Positions 19,755 to 33,000 of a DNA stretch of 64,000 nt are shown here, piece after piece. A model generated the notes under the pieces. It ran no database searches. It saw only the letters and a list, made by a program, of their open reading frames with translations, and was not told where the DNA came from. This DNA comes from Carallia brachiata (Eukaryota; Streptophyta; Magnoliopsida; Malpighiales; Rhizophoraceae), in the NCBI GenBank assembly GCA_021464245.1, contig JADCRB010000031.1:392762-456761 (forward strand), in the 5' to 3' direction. Position numbers and translations under genes: made by a program. The stretch's first letter is position 1; each line of letters starts with the position of its first letter.

Positions 19755-21591
19755 ATGGATTATTATGAACTTGCTTCAAGGTCCTCTTACCAAGACTCCC
19801 TCAAGGTTCTTGAGGCTGATATTCAGCATGCTAATTTCCTGTAAGTGTTGTTTTCTCTTTCTGAAAGTTTTGGTTCTTTTCTGGTTTGTTCTTCTGATTA
19901 CGCCTTAGTTTTAGCCATTTGGGCATGCTGATGGTCTGCCTCAGTTGGAAGTCAGTGAAAATTTGTGGGAAAAATTTTAATAATGGGTTTGTGTTCTGTA
20001 ATGGGGTTTTTCCAATTTTTAAACTTTGATGGTTTCTTGATCGTGAATATATTTTTTTTTTTTTATAATGTTTCGTTCTTTATTTGTTTCAATTTGAACC
20101 GTGCCTTTAACGGAATAATCATTAAAAATCAGGCTTTTAATGGGGTTTCGTTGTCCCAGTTGGACAGAGAAGAAATTTGGCAACTTTCTTTGTATTTATT
20201 TATTTTTTTCTGAAAAGCATGGATTGTTTGAAGAAAGGAATTTTCTATTTATTCTCTCTATTTTCCACAGTTTTTGTTTGTTATTTTTATTATTATTTTT
20301 TGTTGGGTTATGTTGGCAATTTAATTCTGTTCTGTGTTTTCTTGGCAAAACCGAAAAAGCAGGACCGGTCTGTTGGAATGATACGCTCTGTTGAGATGTA
20401 ATTGTGTGCTCATTTAATTTATTGTTGGTCAGTGCCAGTGGTGGGTATAATTTGACATTTAGAAAGGGATTTGCAGGGCAGCTTCAATACCAAGAGAGAA
20501 GGGTAGTTCCTGTCTTCAGATGAAACTAGTTTATAATCACTTGGCACCCATTTTGCTATTTCTACTTCAATGGATGGATTGTTCATGCACATGTCTCCTT
20601 TCGGGTTATATAAATCTTTTTCACGTCGTTGTATATAAGGTTGGTCTTGTCCTTCCTTCTTTCCTTTCGTTGAATCAGATAGGTCAATCTTTTTCTCTTT
20701 CATTATATTTTGATTGTTGGAGTCCATCCCATGAGCTGATTTTGCAAATGTTTATCTGTTGAATAACTATTTAAATTTTCAGGTATGCTCCGATGGTAAG
20801 CCAAAGATTTCTTCATTTGGAAGGAGAGCAACCATTAGGGAATTCTACGGTTTGTGCTTCTTGTATTCTATTTCATATTTACGTCTATTAGTAGATATCA
20901 CAGCATAAAGGGTTTCATTAGTTATAGCAGCATCACACATTTGCTCTCAAAAATTTACGAGTAGCATGTATGCATTGCATTCGTGAATCATGAGAGTTTA
21001 ATTGGTTGACTATTTAAGTTCTTGCAGATTTTTCGTTATTAAGCCTCTGACTAGTTTTAAATGGCAGGTGTCATATTGCCGTCACTTCAACGTCTTCATG
21101 GCGATTCAAAGGAGTTGGACGCAACTCTGGAAGAAAGTTACTGCTTGGAGATGTCTATAAAAAGGAGACTAGAGGATAAGAGGAAACTTCTGGATGTAGA
21201 CATTGAGAGGGAAGACGAATGTGGAATCTGCTTAGAGCCTTGCACAAAAATGGTTGTGCCAAGCTGCTGTCACACAATGTGCATCAACTGCTACCGTGAC
21301 TGGTAAAAGAGAGATCCCTTTTCATTCACATTTTCTTGCTCTAACATTCGCTGCTAATTATTTGATAATCAATGTTACAGGAATACAAGATCTGAATCTT
21401 GCCCATTTTGTCGGGGAAGCCTGAAAAGGGTGAAATCAGGTGATTTGTGGGTGCTTACATGCAGTACTGATGTTGTTGACACTAAAACCGTGTTAAAGGA
21501 GGATATGATGCGTTTCCATCTTTATATAAACAGCCTGCCTAAAGATATCCCTGATGCTTTGTTCTTAATGTATTATGAGTACGTGATCTGA
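19755..21591 (+). CDS. RING-HC E3 ubiquitin ligase, AIRP2 family
   Basis: Five exons: 19755-19840, 20477-20639, 20783-20849, 21068-21302, 21381-21591. They join in frame to 253 residues with canonical borders. The N-terminus has the family opening DSLKVLEADIQHAN, then a hydrophobic stretch (NHLAPILLFLLQWMDC) in exon 2. Exons 4-5 carry a C3HC4 RING from C157 (CGIC) through SCCHTMC to CPFC at 191-194. The C-terminus ends in a conserved tail after GDLWVLTC. Members transfer ubiquitin to target proteins in the cytosol; AIRP2 itself acts in abscisic-acid and drought signalling, but which paralogue this is I cannot tell. The start ATG matches the family N-terminus. The frame is free of indels. Confidence 0.92.
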
Positions 21592-23952
21592 TCAGGCAAA
21601 CAGCAATTGTGTATAGAGAAGAAGTTGCCTATTGTTTCTTTTAGTAGAATCTGCTGAGATTCTCACACTTCAAGTTCCTAATGGACAGGGATCTACAATA
21701 ATGTACATCCTCAACGTAGGGGACCCAATCTTCAATTTGTCTTGTGCATTTTTCAACGTAAAACTTGTTGAAAATGCTCAAAATGAATTAATTAAGTCGA
21801 ACATTTGGGTTCTAATTTGTGAAATCTGCTTCTGTATTTTACTCTGAAGCTAGCAGTTAGTATCAAAGAAATGTCGTACTGCATGTCCGCTTCCTGAAAT
21901 TTAGGAAGCCTTAGAAGAGATTGGGGTACCTTGACCTGAATTCTGTAGCTGCTGTTATCTCAGCAGGGATATTGAGCTATACGCTGAAAGGATTTGTAGG
22001 AGTCATTGTACTATGTTATCTTTCACTGTAGCCAGATGGGAGGTGTGTTGGGGATTTCAAGCATCAATGTGTGTGCGTGGTTAGATATCTCATATTAAAA
22101 AAGAGATAAGTAAGAAGTGGGAACGACTTATAAATTCAATGTGTTAATGTTTTGGTGGTGTCAAACTCAGGAATTTGTCTTACCTTCCCCTAACACGATA
22201 TAACAACATGGGTAGAAAGCTAATGCCGAATTAAAAATTTGTGCGCTCAGCGCAAAAATTTCTTTCTCCTGATATTCTAGTGCAGCGTCGTATTCAAACG
22301 ATGTGGGAAGTGACTCAGCCTCTCGCTGTGGGATTAGTGGACCTCGTTCAACAACTGTTGCTGTTTAATGGTACGGCCACCGTGGCGTTGACCAATATGG
22401 AAGGCAAATATTATGCTGCTATAATACTTAAATGCATTTAAATCAGATTAATTAAGATTTAATGTAATTATCGAATACTGTTGTCTCACACTAAATACTA
22501 AATCATACTTGGCGTAGTTATTATTTGTTGCAACAGTGGTTTCGTAACTTTTCTTACAGCCTCACAGCCTTCGGTCAGCTCTAGATTTTGTGCTAATTTG
22601 ATTCACTGCAATCTGAGTTCCGTAACTTTAAGTTAGTAATTTTTCTTTGAAAGAGGTAATCTGCTATTAACCTGAAAAGTAAAGTAGCAATGAGGTTATA
22701 TAAGTATCTGTAATTACTTGGCCAATCGGACACCGAATTGGCCCTACGACTAATACATCTACAAAAGCAATCCTGCATCTGTGACAACATTAACTTGATG
22801 TCACTGATGATTGGCAAAATGGATGGCTTCTTGCAGTGCATATGCCTCAGCAACAAGGGAAGAATAGGCTTTAATTGAGCAGACACTTCCTTCTACTATT
22901 CTTCCTTCCCTGTTCCTTTGAGAGGCTTTAATTCGTGCTAGAATCGCTGCCTTTGATGCGATGTGTCATTTCTCTCCTTCCGACCGAGATGTGTGCTTTT
23001 ATTTTTATTTGACCATAACAACATTTCAACTTAAAGACAGCCCAAACAGATTTTTTTAGAATACATGTAAGTGAGTACGTAGAAAGTATGTAATTAATCT
23101 AACTATATCTAACGGTACATTTGTTTTTTATTTTTTAAATTCAATATTTTTTCACGATCTAACAGTTAATATTACTGCGTGCTCAACGCACTTCCACCCA
23201 TACATGTCTACTTAGATTATTTTCGTTTGTGGAATTGCTTTTGACTGATTGTTCAACTATTCCAACTCTATGAACCTTTTGAGGACTTCACAATTGTTCA
23301 TAAGCTGTTTTCACAAAATATTGGAAGAGGGACGCTAAAAATTAATTACACATGCACATCCTGCCTTTCCACGGTTGAAAAGAGGCTTGGAGTTGATGAT
23401 TTCACGTGCACTGTACTAGGTGGGTGTACTTAGTTTTCCTTGTCCCCAGTTGATTGCTGACACTAGTTTTCCCTTCAAGTTCCAAGTCTCAACTCCAATA
23501 TGCCGGAGGGAAATATAGCCTGTTTCTTTGTCTCATCATTCCTCAAACCTTACAGCGTGGAAACCTCATTTTTAAGACTTCACAGTGTGAGAAACTCGTA
23601 CACACCCTTAGTCAACCTCCATCATCTGTCTTATATTCTTCCGGGAGCCTGGTTACTAATTTGTCATTCATCCCAATTGAGGATTTCTAATTGGGAGTCT
23701 TTTTAGGTTTGTATATTACCATGATCCGATCCAATTGACGCCTAGCTGGACTCGAACAGAATATAAATATGCAAGATTGTTATAGATTCTGTGATAAAAG
23801 GCATCTTGAGCTAAGACTTCAAATACTGCCCTAAAATACAGAAACAAGAAATGTTACAACTCAAACAAAGGACTTCGCACGAACATGCACATCCAGAGTA
23901 GAAAACCAATGTAGACCCATTTATTATTGAGGCTGAATCGATGCCAAACTGT
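21592..23952. other. Intergenic region between RING and GDSL genes
   Basis: The two genes converge here, so the 2.4 kb must contain both 3' ends. No open frame longer than about 97 codons occurs and none resembles a known protein. I see no tRNA, rRNA or clear transposon ends. Confidence 0.5.
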
Positions 23953-25495
23953 TTACTTTCCTCGAAGTTTCCCCTCCAACAGAGAACCTAATGGAGGATG
24001 GCTGAATGTTCCATTGACAAACATGTTGGCTAGAACATTATACATGGCTTCGGTCAGGTGAACTCCGTCCCAGTTGATGTACTGAGAAGGGTTTGGGCAG
24101 GCACTTGCAGAAGGCGTGCCACAAGTAGCAAAAACGTCGAAGTTGTAAGGTTGACCTCGTGTTCCACAGCATGCCTTCAAGGGCTCTTTGAAACCATACC
24201 TCCCTGGATTCTCCATAACGGTATGATAGGCATTCCAGTAGTCAAGGTAAGTAATTACAGCATCAGGAAAATCTTTCCCGAGATCTTGCAAGACGGCTTG
24301 GTATTTGACGTTGTGGGTATAGGCTATGTTGTTTATACTATTGGCACAGCCAAAGCCGTCCCTGTCATCTTCAGAAGTAAGTATTAAGGCCAGTGGCAAG
24401 CATCCTACTGCAGGCAGACCCTGGACAACAAGATACTTTGCACCTTTCTTCAGCAAAACCTGAAATTCAACAAAAGAAAGAGAGGACCAGAACGTTATAA
24501 CAAAGTAACTATTGGAAGTGAAAAATGTCCCATGTGGGTGGGAGAAAAAAAAGATAATGAGATATAAGTTTGGAGGTTAGTTAATTAAAGTGATTTAAGT
24601 CAGTTTATCAAAGCTATTTGGTGAATTTAACAACTTATGAAAAGATCCGTCGGAAGTAAAAAATATCTCACATTCTTACGTGAGTAGTGTTAAGTGAAAA
24701 ATGTCTCATATGAGTCATATCGATTAAGTTTTAGGGGTTATTTGCTCTCCTACCCATTAATGGCCCATCCACAAAAACAACAGCAACAAATTAATTGCTT
24801 TCAAAATCATATAACAGGCAATTTGAAGTTCTACTAATTGTTGTTACCTGTAAAAACCCAGTGAGGCTGCTGATTACAAGCTTTTGTATGGTTTCGTTTG
24901 AAATGGTAGACGACAAAGCGTAAGCATAGTCATTGACTCCAATTTCCCCAACCCAGATTAATGCATCATCAAAAGCTTGTTTGCATTCGGGGCTTGATGA
25001 CACTGACCCTTTACAGCCCTGCCTTTCCAGGAACCTGTTGAACCAAATAAGCTGAGTTTGGATAGATTCAGGAGTCCTGTCCAAGCTGACGTTGTTCTTC
25101 GCAAAGAAGGCATGATTTATTGCGGTGGAGCCACCAACAGCAAAGTTAACCCCGTGAGTAGCATTTCCCTTGAGGTGACGGTACGGCGGCAAGAATGGTA
25201 AGTCTAGTCTTTCAGCTACAAAGTCAATCACCAGCCGGCCATCGGAATATCGGTTGGTGGGATGGTGGAAATAAGTGCTGCCGTACGGAGGATTGGATAC
25301 ATGGCTGAAACCATTTGGACCTGTTGCAGACCTGGTGTTGCCAGTGTCAGTGAATGAGTCACCAAAGGCGTAGATCTTCTTGAAAGGGCCTGGATTTGGC
25401 CTATTTACAATGTCAGAAGCGAAAGTTGAGCAGCAGAAGATGAATATAGCAACAAGCCGGATTTGGCAGGAAAAATGTGAGGAAGAAATAGCCAT
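23953..25495 (-). CDS. GDSL esterase/lipase (SGNH hydrolase)
   Basis: Two exons (minus): 25495-24848 and 24459-23953, joined in phase 0 to 384 residues. Residues 1-27 form a signal peptide, so the enzyme should be secreted or enter the apoplast. Block I is FGDSFTDTGN with the nucleophile Ser47. Block II glycine is in NFAVGGSTA. Block III is GEIGVNDY with Asn188. Block V is DGVH with Asp347 and His350. All catalytic and oxyanion-hole residues are present. GDSL enzymes cleave esters of lipids, cutin or acetylated glycans; the substrate here is unknown. The sequence resembles Arabidopsis At3g48460. An in-frame GTG lies upstream, but the ATG at 25495 begins the signal peptide and is the better start. 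The intron is 388 bp. Confidence 0.93.
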
Positions 25496-28400
25496 TGTCA
25501 CAACTACCACTGGTTTGCCAAGTTTAGAAGATGGGGATCACTGCCTCTTTGTATTCTCCATCTTACATATTTTCCAGGCACTATCTAATGCTAATTCTGT
25601 CCAATCCCTTCTAAATTTGCTATCAAAATCAGTTTTACTAGCTTTCGCAAATGAATCTAAATTCAACAACCACTTTTGCACGTGATGATCTTCACCAGAA
25701 CAGAGAAGTCATTAATGCCTCATTGAAGTTACAATATGGGAAAATATACTGCCATTTTCAGTACAGAAGTAGCTTGGGTCCACCAGTCTGTGCACCATCA
25801 AGTTCTTCTTCTTCTTTTTTTTTTCAACTCGGGGAAGGATTAAATCTGGGGAGAAAGGTAGAGTGGCACGGTGAGAATAGAATTTCTGACCAAATCTTTA
25901 ATCAGTAAGATTATTAACCGTTTAAATTAATATTTAAAGTTTGTGTATTGTCTGATCATAATTTTATCTCAAATTAGATGGTGATTCCTGCTGTTACTCT
26001 CTCTCCCTATCCCTCTCTCTCTCTCTCCTTGATGTCATAAATTGCAACTATAAACTACGTCGGTTCGTTCTGTTTTACACTTCTACTCGTTATTTCGGCT
26101 CTAAATGCGTTACTAGAGAATTGGGCCTCTTTATCATAGAACCAAGAAAACATAAGCCACATAAAGATATGGAATGACTTTTTTTTTTTTTTCCAAAGGA
26201 AAATAGCGTAAAAGGAGAACCAAAATTAGAGGAAATTGTCATTGGAGACAAGCAGATGATTGAGAATTTCAAGGTGTAGAAATTTCCAGACATTTGGGTG
26301 GAGTTAAAGGAGCATGGGTCTCCAGTCTCCACTTCAAGTTTTGGCTCATAAATTTTGCGTCCAAGAAAGAAACAGAGCTCTAAAAAGAACTCTGTGCAGC
26401 AGCTCAAAGAAGTGTCTTTTTGTTCCAAAAAAATAAATGTCTTTTCAAAAGAAAAAAACATTATTTGCAGGAAATTGTATTTTTCAACAGTTTCTTATCA
26501 CGCAGGCTAAGTGCTTTAAATATATCAGCTAGCTTCCAACCCCTAACTGCAATGATAACTACACTCTGTCATCCGGACGTCCTTGATTACACCAGAAACA
26601 CTTGATGTAATAGTTACAGTGCTCATTTTTTTGCATGTATTTTCTGGATAAATTAGTCAACCAAGTTTAATCTAGTTGGGAAGGGAGGTAAACCTCCTTA
26701 AGGTGGAGGAAAGGCTCGAATCTTTTTCATTTTCAGATCTTCTAAATAAAAGTTACTCACATATACAGTTAATAGTAAAATTAAAAATTTTTTTGATGAG
26801 ACAAAAAGGTGGAAGAGTAGAGATATCAACTAAGAAAAAATGAAAAAGTAAGTACAATTACATAAAATCTAAATAAATTATATCTAAATTATACAATTTT
26901 TTTTCGAGTAGGGACAGTTGCCCCTACTGTACTCTATAAGGCTCCTGTGTCTTTTCGCATGCCTCCCTCTTTCCCTTCTAATTATTAAATGACTAACGGC
27001 TAACCAACCATTATATGTGATAAAAAAAAAAAAAAAAACAATTCAGCACGTGGAACTTTCCTTTTGGATCATGGGGTGCTTAGTTATCATCGTTTGAATT
27101 GATAGAATGGAAGTTGCGCAAAGAATTTGAGCATAGTTATGGAATGACTATAAGAAAATACTAGATTGACTCTCACTTTACTCGAACCAACTAACAACCT
27201 TGGCTTATTTGACCAATTACTCTGAAGATGGCATTGGTTGGTCTTCCAGATAAGCAAAAATGGGCAGTTGAGGTGACTTGACCTTTGCAATAACGCCCGA
27301 GGCACCGCTCAGATTGATAGAAAATGTGACAGCAATTAGTGCATTTGGGTGCAAGAAAATAATGCGCACCTCATGGGATGTTTAAGTTGGATTGGGAGAG
27401 AGCTTCAGGAAGGCCGGCCTACTGCTTCCTAAAACTGCATCTGCGTGTTTGGCAATACAAAAGGCCGGTTTGTTTTTGTAATTGTAAGGATCATGTGAAA
27501 AACAGTGCAGTCATTGGATTGAATTACTTATGTGCCGGTCTGGGGAACGCATGCACCAAATCAGATACTCTGAACAATTTTAGTGTCCCTCAATTTGATT
27601 TGTTATTTTGGGTTGATAACCCGAACACTTTCAGATTTTGTAATTCCACAAAACTGACACTCATATTTCCATTTGATTACATTTTATCCGCTTAAGAATG
27701 TGGTATTATTCCCCTTCGGCACTAGAACTACCTAGCCTCTCCCCCTTGGACCCCGACTTCATAAGCAATGACTTCCTACTAGCCTGAGATAATCCTTTTA
27801 TGTAATATGTCTTTTTCCATTCGATGGACTTAAATATCGAAATATCAGGAGACTGACACCTTAACAGGTCTTTGTACAACCCTCTATGGTGGCCTCATCA
27901 AAAGCGATCCGAGAGAACGTGAGAATGGAAATTGGGTACGGATTTGAGGAATTTGGTGGCAAGTTCATGCACATAAATGTATTCCAACTTAATTAGATTT
28001 GCGGACCAACAACCGAGTAAGGAAGGCTGGAGGGGACTGCTACTAGCTTTACCACGGTTGGCGGACTGGGGTCGACTACTGGGTCCTAGGTTGGCGGTTG
28101 GCCTAGAGGGGCCGGGTTTATTATTTGTTTTCGATGCCGAGCTGGTGAAGGCCGGGTCTTTTAAGTAACCGTGTAAAACGAACTGGAGCCCACTTTGAAA
28201 TCCATTTGGTGGATCCAAAGGGATAAGTACACTATTGGACATGGCCTTGGCTGCTAATTCATGAGAATAAATATAAATTTGTGCCAATTATGCCTTTAAC
28301 TTGCCTTGGGGGTTCACGTATTTACTGACCCTCTACCCAGTGTGGCACCCACGATATAGGAGGACCTTCATGAGGTTGCTTCGCTCCGACTAGTGGCTCC

Positions 28401-30043
28401 TTAGGCCTCCTTACACCCCGCTTGGTGTCCTAGGCTATGCCTTTCATCTATACCAAAAAAAAAAAAAAGAAATATAAATTTGTAAAATATGAAAGTAAAT
28501 TACCCTTATTATGTGCCAATATGTCTACTAATCAATAAAAAGTATTTAATTTCTCTCAAAAAAATATTCTAATTGTTAAAATTTAGACTTTTATAGTAAA
28601 CATTTTGCTTTCTATTTTAAGAAATAAGGGTGTAAGATTTATCAGAGTAAAAAGTTATCTTAATTATGTAGCTCATTGACCAATAAGTCTCATAATAAAT
28701 ACAAAAAGTATTTAATTGATTACTATAAAACTGTAGCACTTCATAGATTTAGATAATTGAGAATTTTCCAAATCAAAATAGAAAATGGGGAATTTATTGT
28801 TTCTAAAATAAAATTATCTCTTGTTAACTTTTCTCTAGGCAATAATTTCGCATGTGTCACAACATAAAAATTAAAATTTGCTAGAGTTAATAATGTGTGA
28901 TTAAATTTGACTAAGTGAACACATTTTGTTTTAAAACATAGTAATTGCTCGTGAATTGTTTTTCTCTCCCTCTCTTTTTTTTTTTTTAAATTGTATTATA
29001 GTCCATCTTTATTTTGCGGCAATAACTGATGGATGGAGTGGGTTGATGGTCAAGAAATTATTTTTTGCACAAAATGTTTATAAATTTGTTCTACTTCAAT
29101 TTTAGTTATATGTTTAATTAAGTATTTTATTTTTTTTATTTATAATGTATAATATTGTTAAAATTAATATACAAAAAATTTATGAAAAATATAAAAAAAT
29201 AATTTCGTGTCTCAAATGGGGCACCAGTTTCTCCTCTCTCCATCATTTATCAAGAATTTTTTTTTTAGCTGATTAATTAAAGTCCATGGTTAAGTTTGAA
29301 CTGATTTGTATATCACCACTTGGCCAATAAGTAAACCACAGCGCAACATCACAATATGTCCAATCCATAACATTAGGTGACTTGTTCAAAAAAAAAAAAA
29401 AAATCCATAACATTGGGTGAGAACTTTCATTTTCCTTATTTTTAAATGTGAATTCTGGACAAGGACTCTCTTTTTTTGTGCAATGGACAAGAACTTTCTT
29501 AAAGACAAAGTAGACCGCAATCGTGTAATCTAACGCGCATACAAGGCCACGCGTGAAAAGCAATGATTCACTGCAGCACCTCAGGGCAGACGCCGCCTCA
29601 TAAATTCAAAACCAACGACTCAAATCGCTCCAAGAAACCATCAAACAAAAAACCTTTCCTTCATCGACGGTGAAAAAAGCAAGCACCACCGTAACAGCGG
29701 TGCACCCCAAGCTCAGTGCCATCAATTTTGAGGGCAAATCAGTAATTCCGTCTCTCATGCTTTTCCATCTCCCTTTGCCACCCTTTTCCCGCGATCTCCG
29801 CGTTTCCTCTTGCTCGTGGGATTTGTGTCCGTTAAACCTCCTTTGAAACCCTCTTTGAATCTATAATAATTTCTTTCATAAATTCCTTGTTTCAACGGCT
29901 AAATTATTTCAGATCTAAAACTGACCACCATCGCCGAGTTGAATTTTCCAGCTCGGCACGACCGAGTCAAGTCAAGAACCGAGGGGATGTTCTTGTAAAT
30001 CTAGGGTTTTTGTGGATCGATTTGATTCGGTGTTGGGAGAAAG
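25496..30043. other. Intergenic region between GDSL and CALS10
   Basis: The two genes diverge, so promoters for both lie at its ends. The middle holds A/T-rich sequence and poly(A/T) runs (27021-27038, 28455-28468, 29387-29402). One odd minus-strand frame (28287-27898) has a repeated YIY-HEL-A-K word at both ends. A unit with poly(A) near 28455 may be a decayed retroposon. No known protein is recognisable. The last 450 bp before CALS10 is less AT-rich and contains a likely 5' leader. Confidence 0.5.
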
Positions 30044-33000
30044 ATGGCTAGGGTTCGCGATAATTGGGAGCGGCTAGTGAGAGCTACCTTGAAGAGAGAG
30101 CAGCTGAGGAATGTTGGCCAGGGAGACGACAGAGGCCCCAGCGGGATCGCCGGAGCCGTGCCTCCGTCTCTTGTCCGCACCAACATTGAAGCTATTTTGC
30201 AGGCGGCTGATGAGATTCAAGAAGAGGACCCTACGGTCGCTAGAATCTGTTAGTTTTTCGTTTCTTTTTCTTCGATTTCTTGAGACATCTATCTTTTTTT
30301 TTTCTTTTTCGTTTATTACTTCTCTGTTGCTAGGGTTATTTATTTATTTTTTATTTATTTATACTGAAGGTTATAAAGATCCTTTGGTTTTGCTAATTCT
30401 TTGTTTGAGGTTTATTTATTTAGTATATATGGTACTGGTATTGCTTTACTTGGTATTGGAGAGTCCAGTGGTGGTTTTGGATCGGTTGCTATGTTTACTG
30501 ATATTGTAGCGGGATAGGGGCTACTGTGTTGGAAGATTCTGAGAAAGGGAGAATCAGCATATAGATTATCTATAATTGGTACCGGATAGGAGTGTGGTAG
30601 GCTATTTGCTGGATTGATGCGAAGTAGGATCAGATCAATGCAAAAGAATCAACTTAGTTTCTTTTAGCTTCAGACTTTTGGAGAAGTGCAGAAGACAAGA
30701 TTATATTAAACATTAATCATTTGGCATGAGTATGTTTGGGACGAGTAGTTGCTGAACTGAGAAGAATTAAGTAGAAAGTGCAGTGGCTTCATCTAATCAA
30801 AATTTGGCAACTTCACAAAAACTGGACATAAGATGGGAGGATGGTTTGGTTGTATGTTATACATGCATGGAGATAATATTGTGCAGTATAACATGAAGCT
30901 ACAACTAACTTTTTTCTCCCCGAACCCAAATGCCGCTGCTTTGGCTTGCTAATCTTTTGTGAAGGTCAATACTTGGCTGTTATTGTTTGTGTACCTTCAC
31001 TGCAATCACTTTAAATATTGCCAATTATATGTGACTTCAACTATTTAAAATGTTATAATGCTTTTGATTATTGCTCCAAGATCGTGGGTTCCCTTATCCA
31101 GACCGTACTGTCTCTATTCCAGTGTGTGAACAGGCATATTCTCTGGCACAAAATCTGGACCCAAACAGCGAGGGGCGTGGTGTTCTTCAGTTCAAGACTG
31201 GTTTGACGTCCGTAATTAAGGTATGCTTCTTACCGAAGCTTTAAAATTTAAAAGCTTCATATGATTGAGTTGAATCGTGTGATAATTTTGAATACAGTGG
31301 TTTCATGCTGCTGCCCAACTTATTCATTTGGATTGTTACTCGCACTGTATTTTATTGTCACGTACTCAGCTTTTAGTTTTGAGGAGTTTTCGCTATTTTC
31401 TGCAGCAAAAACTTGCCAAAAAGGATGGTGCCCGTATAGTTCGTAATCGTGATATTGAGCATTTGTGGGAATTTTACCAACGATACAAGAGACGGCATAG
31501 GGTAGATGATATCCAAAGGGAGGCCCAAAAGTGGCGGGAATCTGGAACTTTCACCACTGCTAATCTGGGAGAGTATGAAAAAATTTTCTTCCCCTGTATC
31601 TTTCCTGTGATATGATGTTCTATTGATTGTCAACTGCATTTTTCTGTCGATTTTTTATTGCATTTTAGAGCTGAAGTGGCAAAGCACTTTGGTTAATCAT
31701 TTAATGGACTCTACTTCAATCTTTTGGTGAACGGCGTAGCTGAAAGAGGACCAACTAAGCTCATAGCTTTCTCTATGCTAATGGAAAATTGGAGTTTTAT
31801 GTGGCAAGAGGCCTCTGTGAGCCATGTCTACAAATTTTTATGTTTAGCTTTGAAAATCTAGATCTTTTACCTTAAATCTATTTGAAATTGGTTAAGCGGT
31901 CTCATTCTTCATCATTTATCTTGTTTCAAGCACTTCAGTATTTAAGATTATCTATTTTGGCTATGAACGTTGTTAATGTGGTCTTCTATCACCTGCTATG
32001 CATAGTTTTTAATTCTTTGGTTTTTTATTGTGAGATAGTATAATGTTGTGAATTTTGTAGACAAATTATGATGAATTGTGAGTCCAAGATCGAGTAAGGC
32101 CTCTTCTCATTACAAAATATTAAGATTGAAATGCTGTTGCATGGCCATATGTAGCTTCATATATTTTACTTATTCAGTTGTGTCATCTATGTCATTTGGT
32201 AGTGATTGTGGAAATGGATTTGTATTATTTGTCGACATATGCCAGATTTTCTGACATTTCAGATTGGAGCTACAATCTTTAGAGATGAAAAAGGTATTTG
32301 CTACTCTGAGGGCCTTAGTAGAGGTCATGGAGGCACTCAGCAAAGATGCAGATCCTCAGGGGGTTGGACGGCTTATTAAGGAAGAGGTATTTGTCTTTTC
32401 CTATAGGAGGTGAACCTTTGAGCTGCAAAGTCATGTGTATTGTCTTATGGTATATATAAGACGCTTGACTACTGGATCGCATTCAGTGAAGAGCGTTCCC
32501 ACTGACTAACTTGCTTGGTTTCCACTTGGTGGGAAAAATAGGAAACATGGTGGACTTTGTCAAGTTGGCGGTTTTCTGTCTAGGGCATCTTATCTGTTGC
32601 CACCTTCATGATGGATTGTATGCATAACATATCTGCTTGAAAAAACCTGCTCAAAGCTTGTGGTTTAGTAGTAGTCCTTTTTCTGTGATGAGCACCCCTC
32701 TTCTGTTTCCCTTTTTCTTGATGCATATAGACCAACTGCCTTTCTTGTTCCTATCCTGAGATGAAGCATTGCTACAATCTGAGAGAGAAGTTCTTCAGTC
32801 TCTCAAGGTTTCCTTTTGTTATATTTGTTAATTTGTTGTAAATTGTAATGATTTATGATCTTTATCTTTAACTGCTTGCTGCCCCCTAGCCTAACGTATT
32901 CCAAATTAACTCTTTTCCTAGTCATTGTTCCTTGGAATACATAATCAAATGCAGGGTGAAACTACAAACAAGATGTGAAAATCTTAGATTGTTCTTTCTC

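Noticed and set aside
27898..28287. A 129-codon minus-strand ORF with a repeated word
   Set aside because: Proline/serine-rich with no recognisable family; possible decayed repeat, not supportable as a gene.
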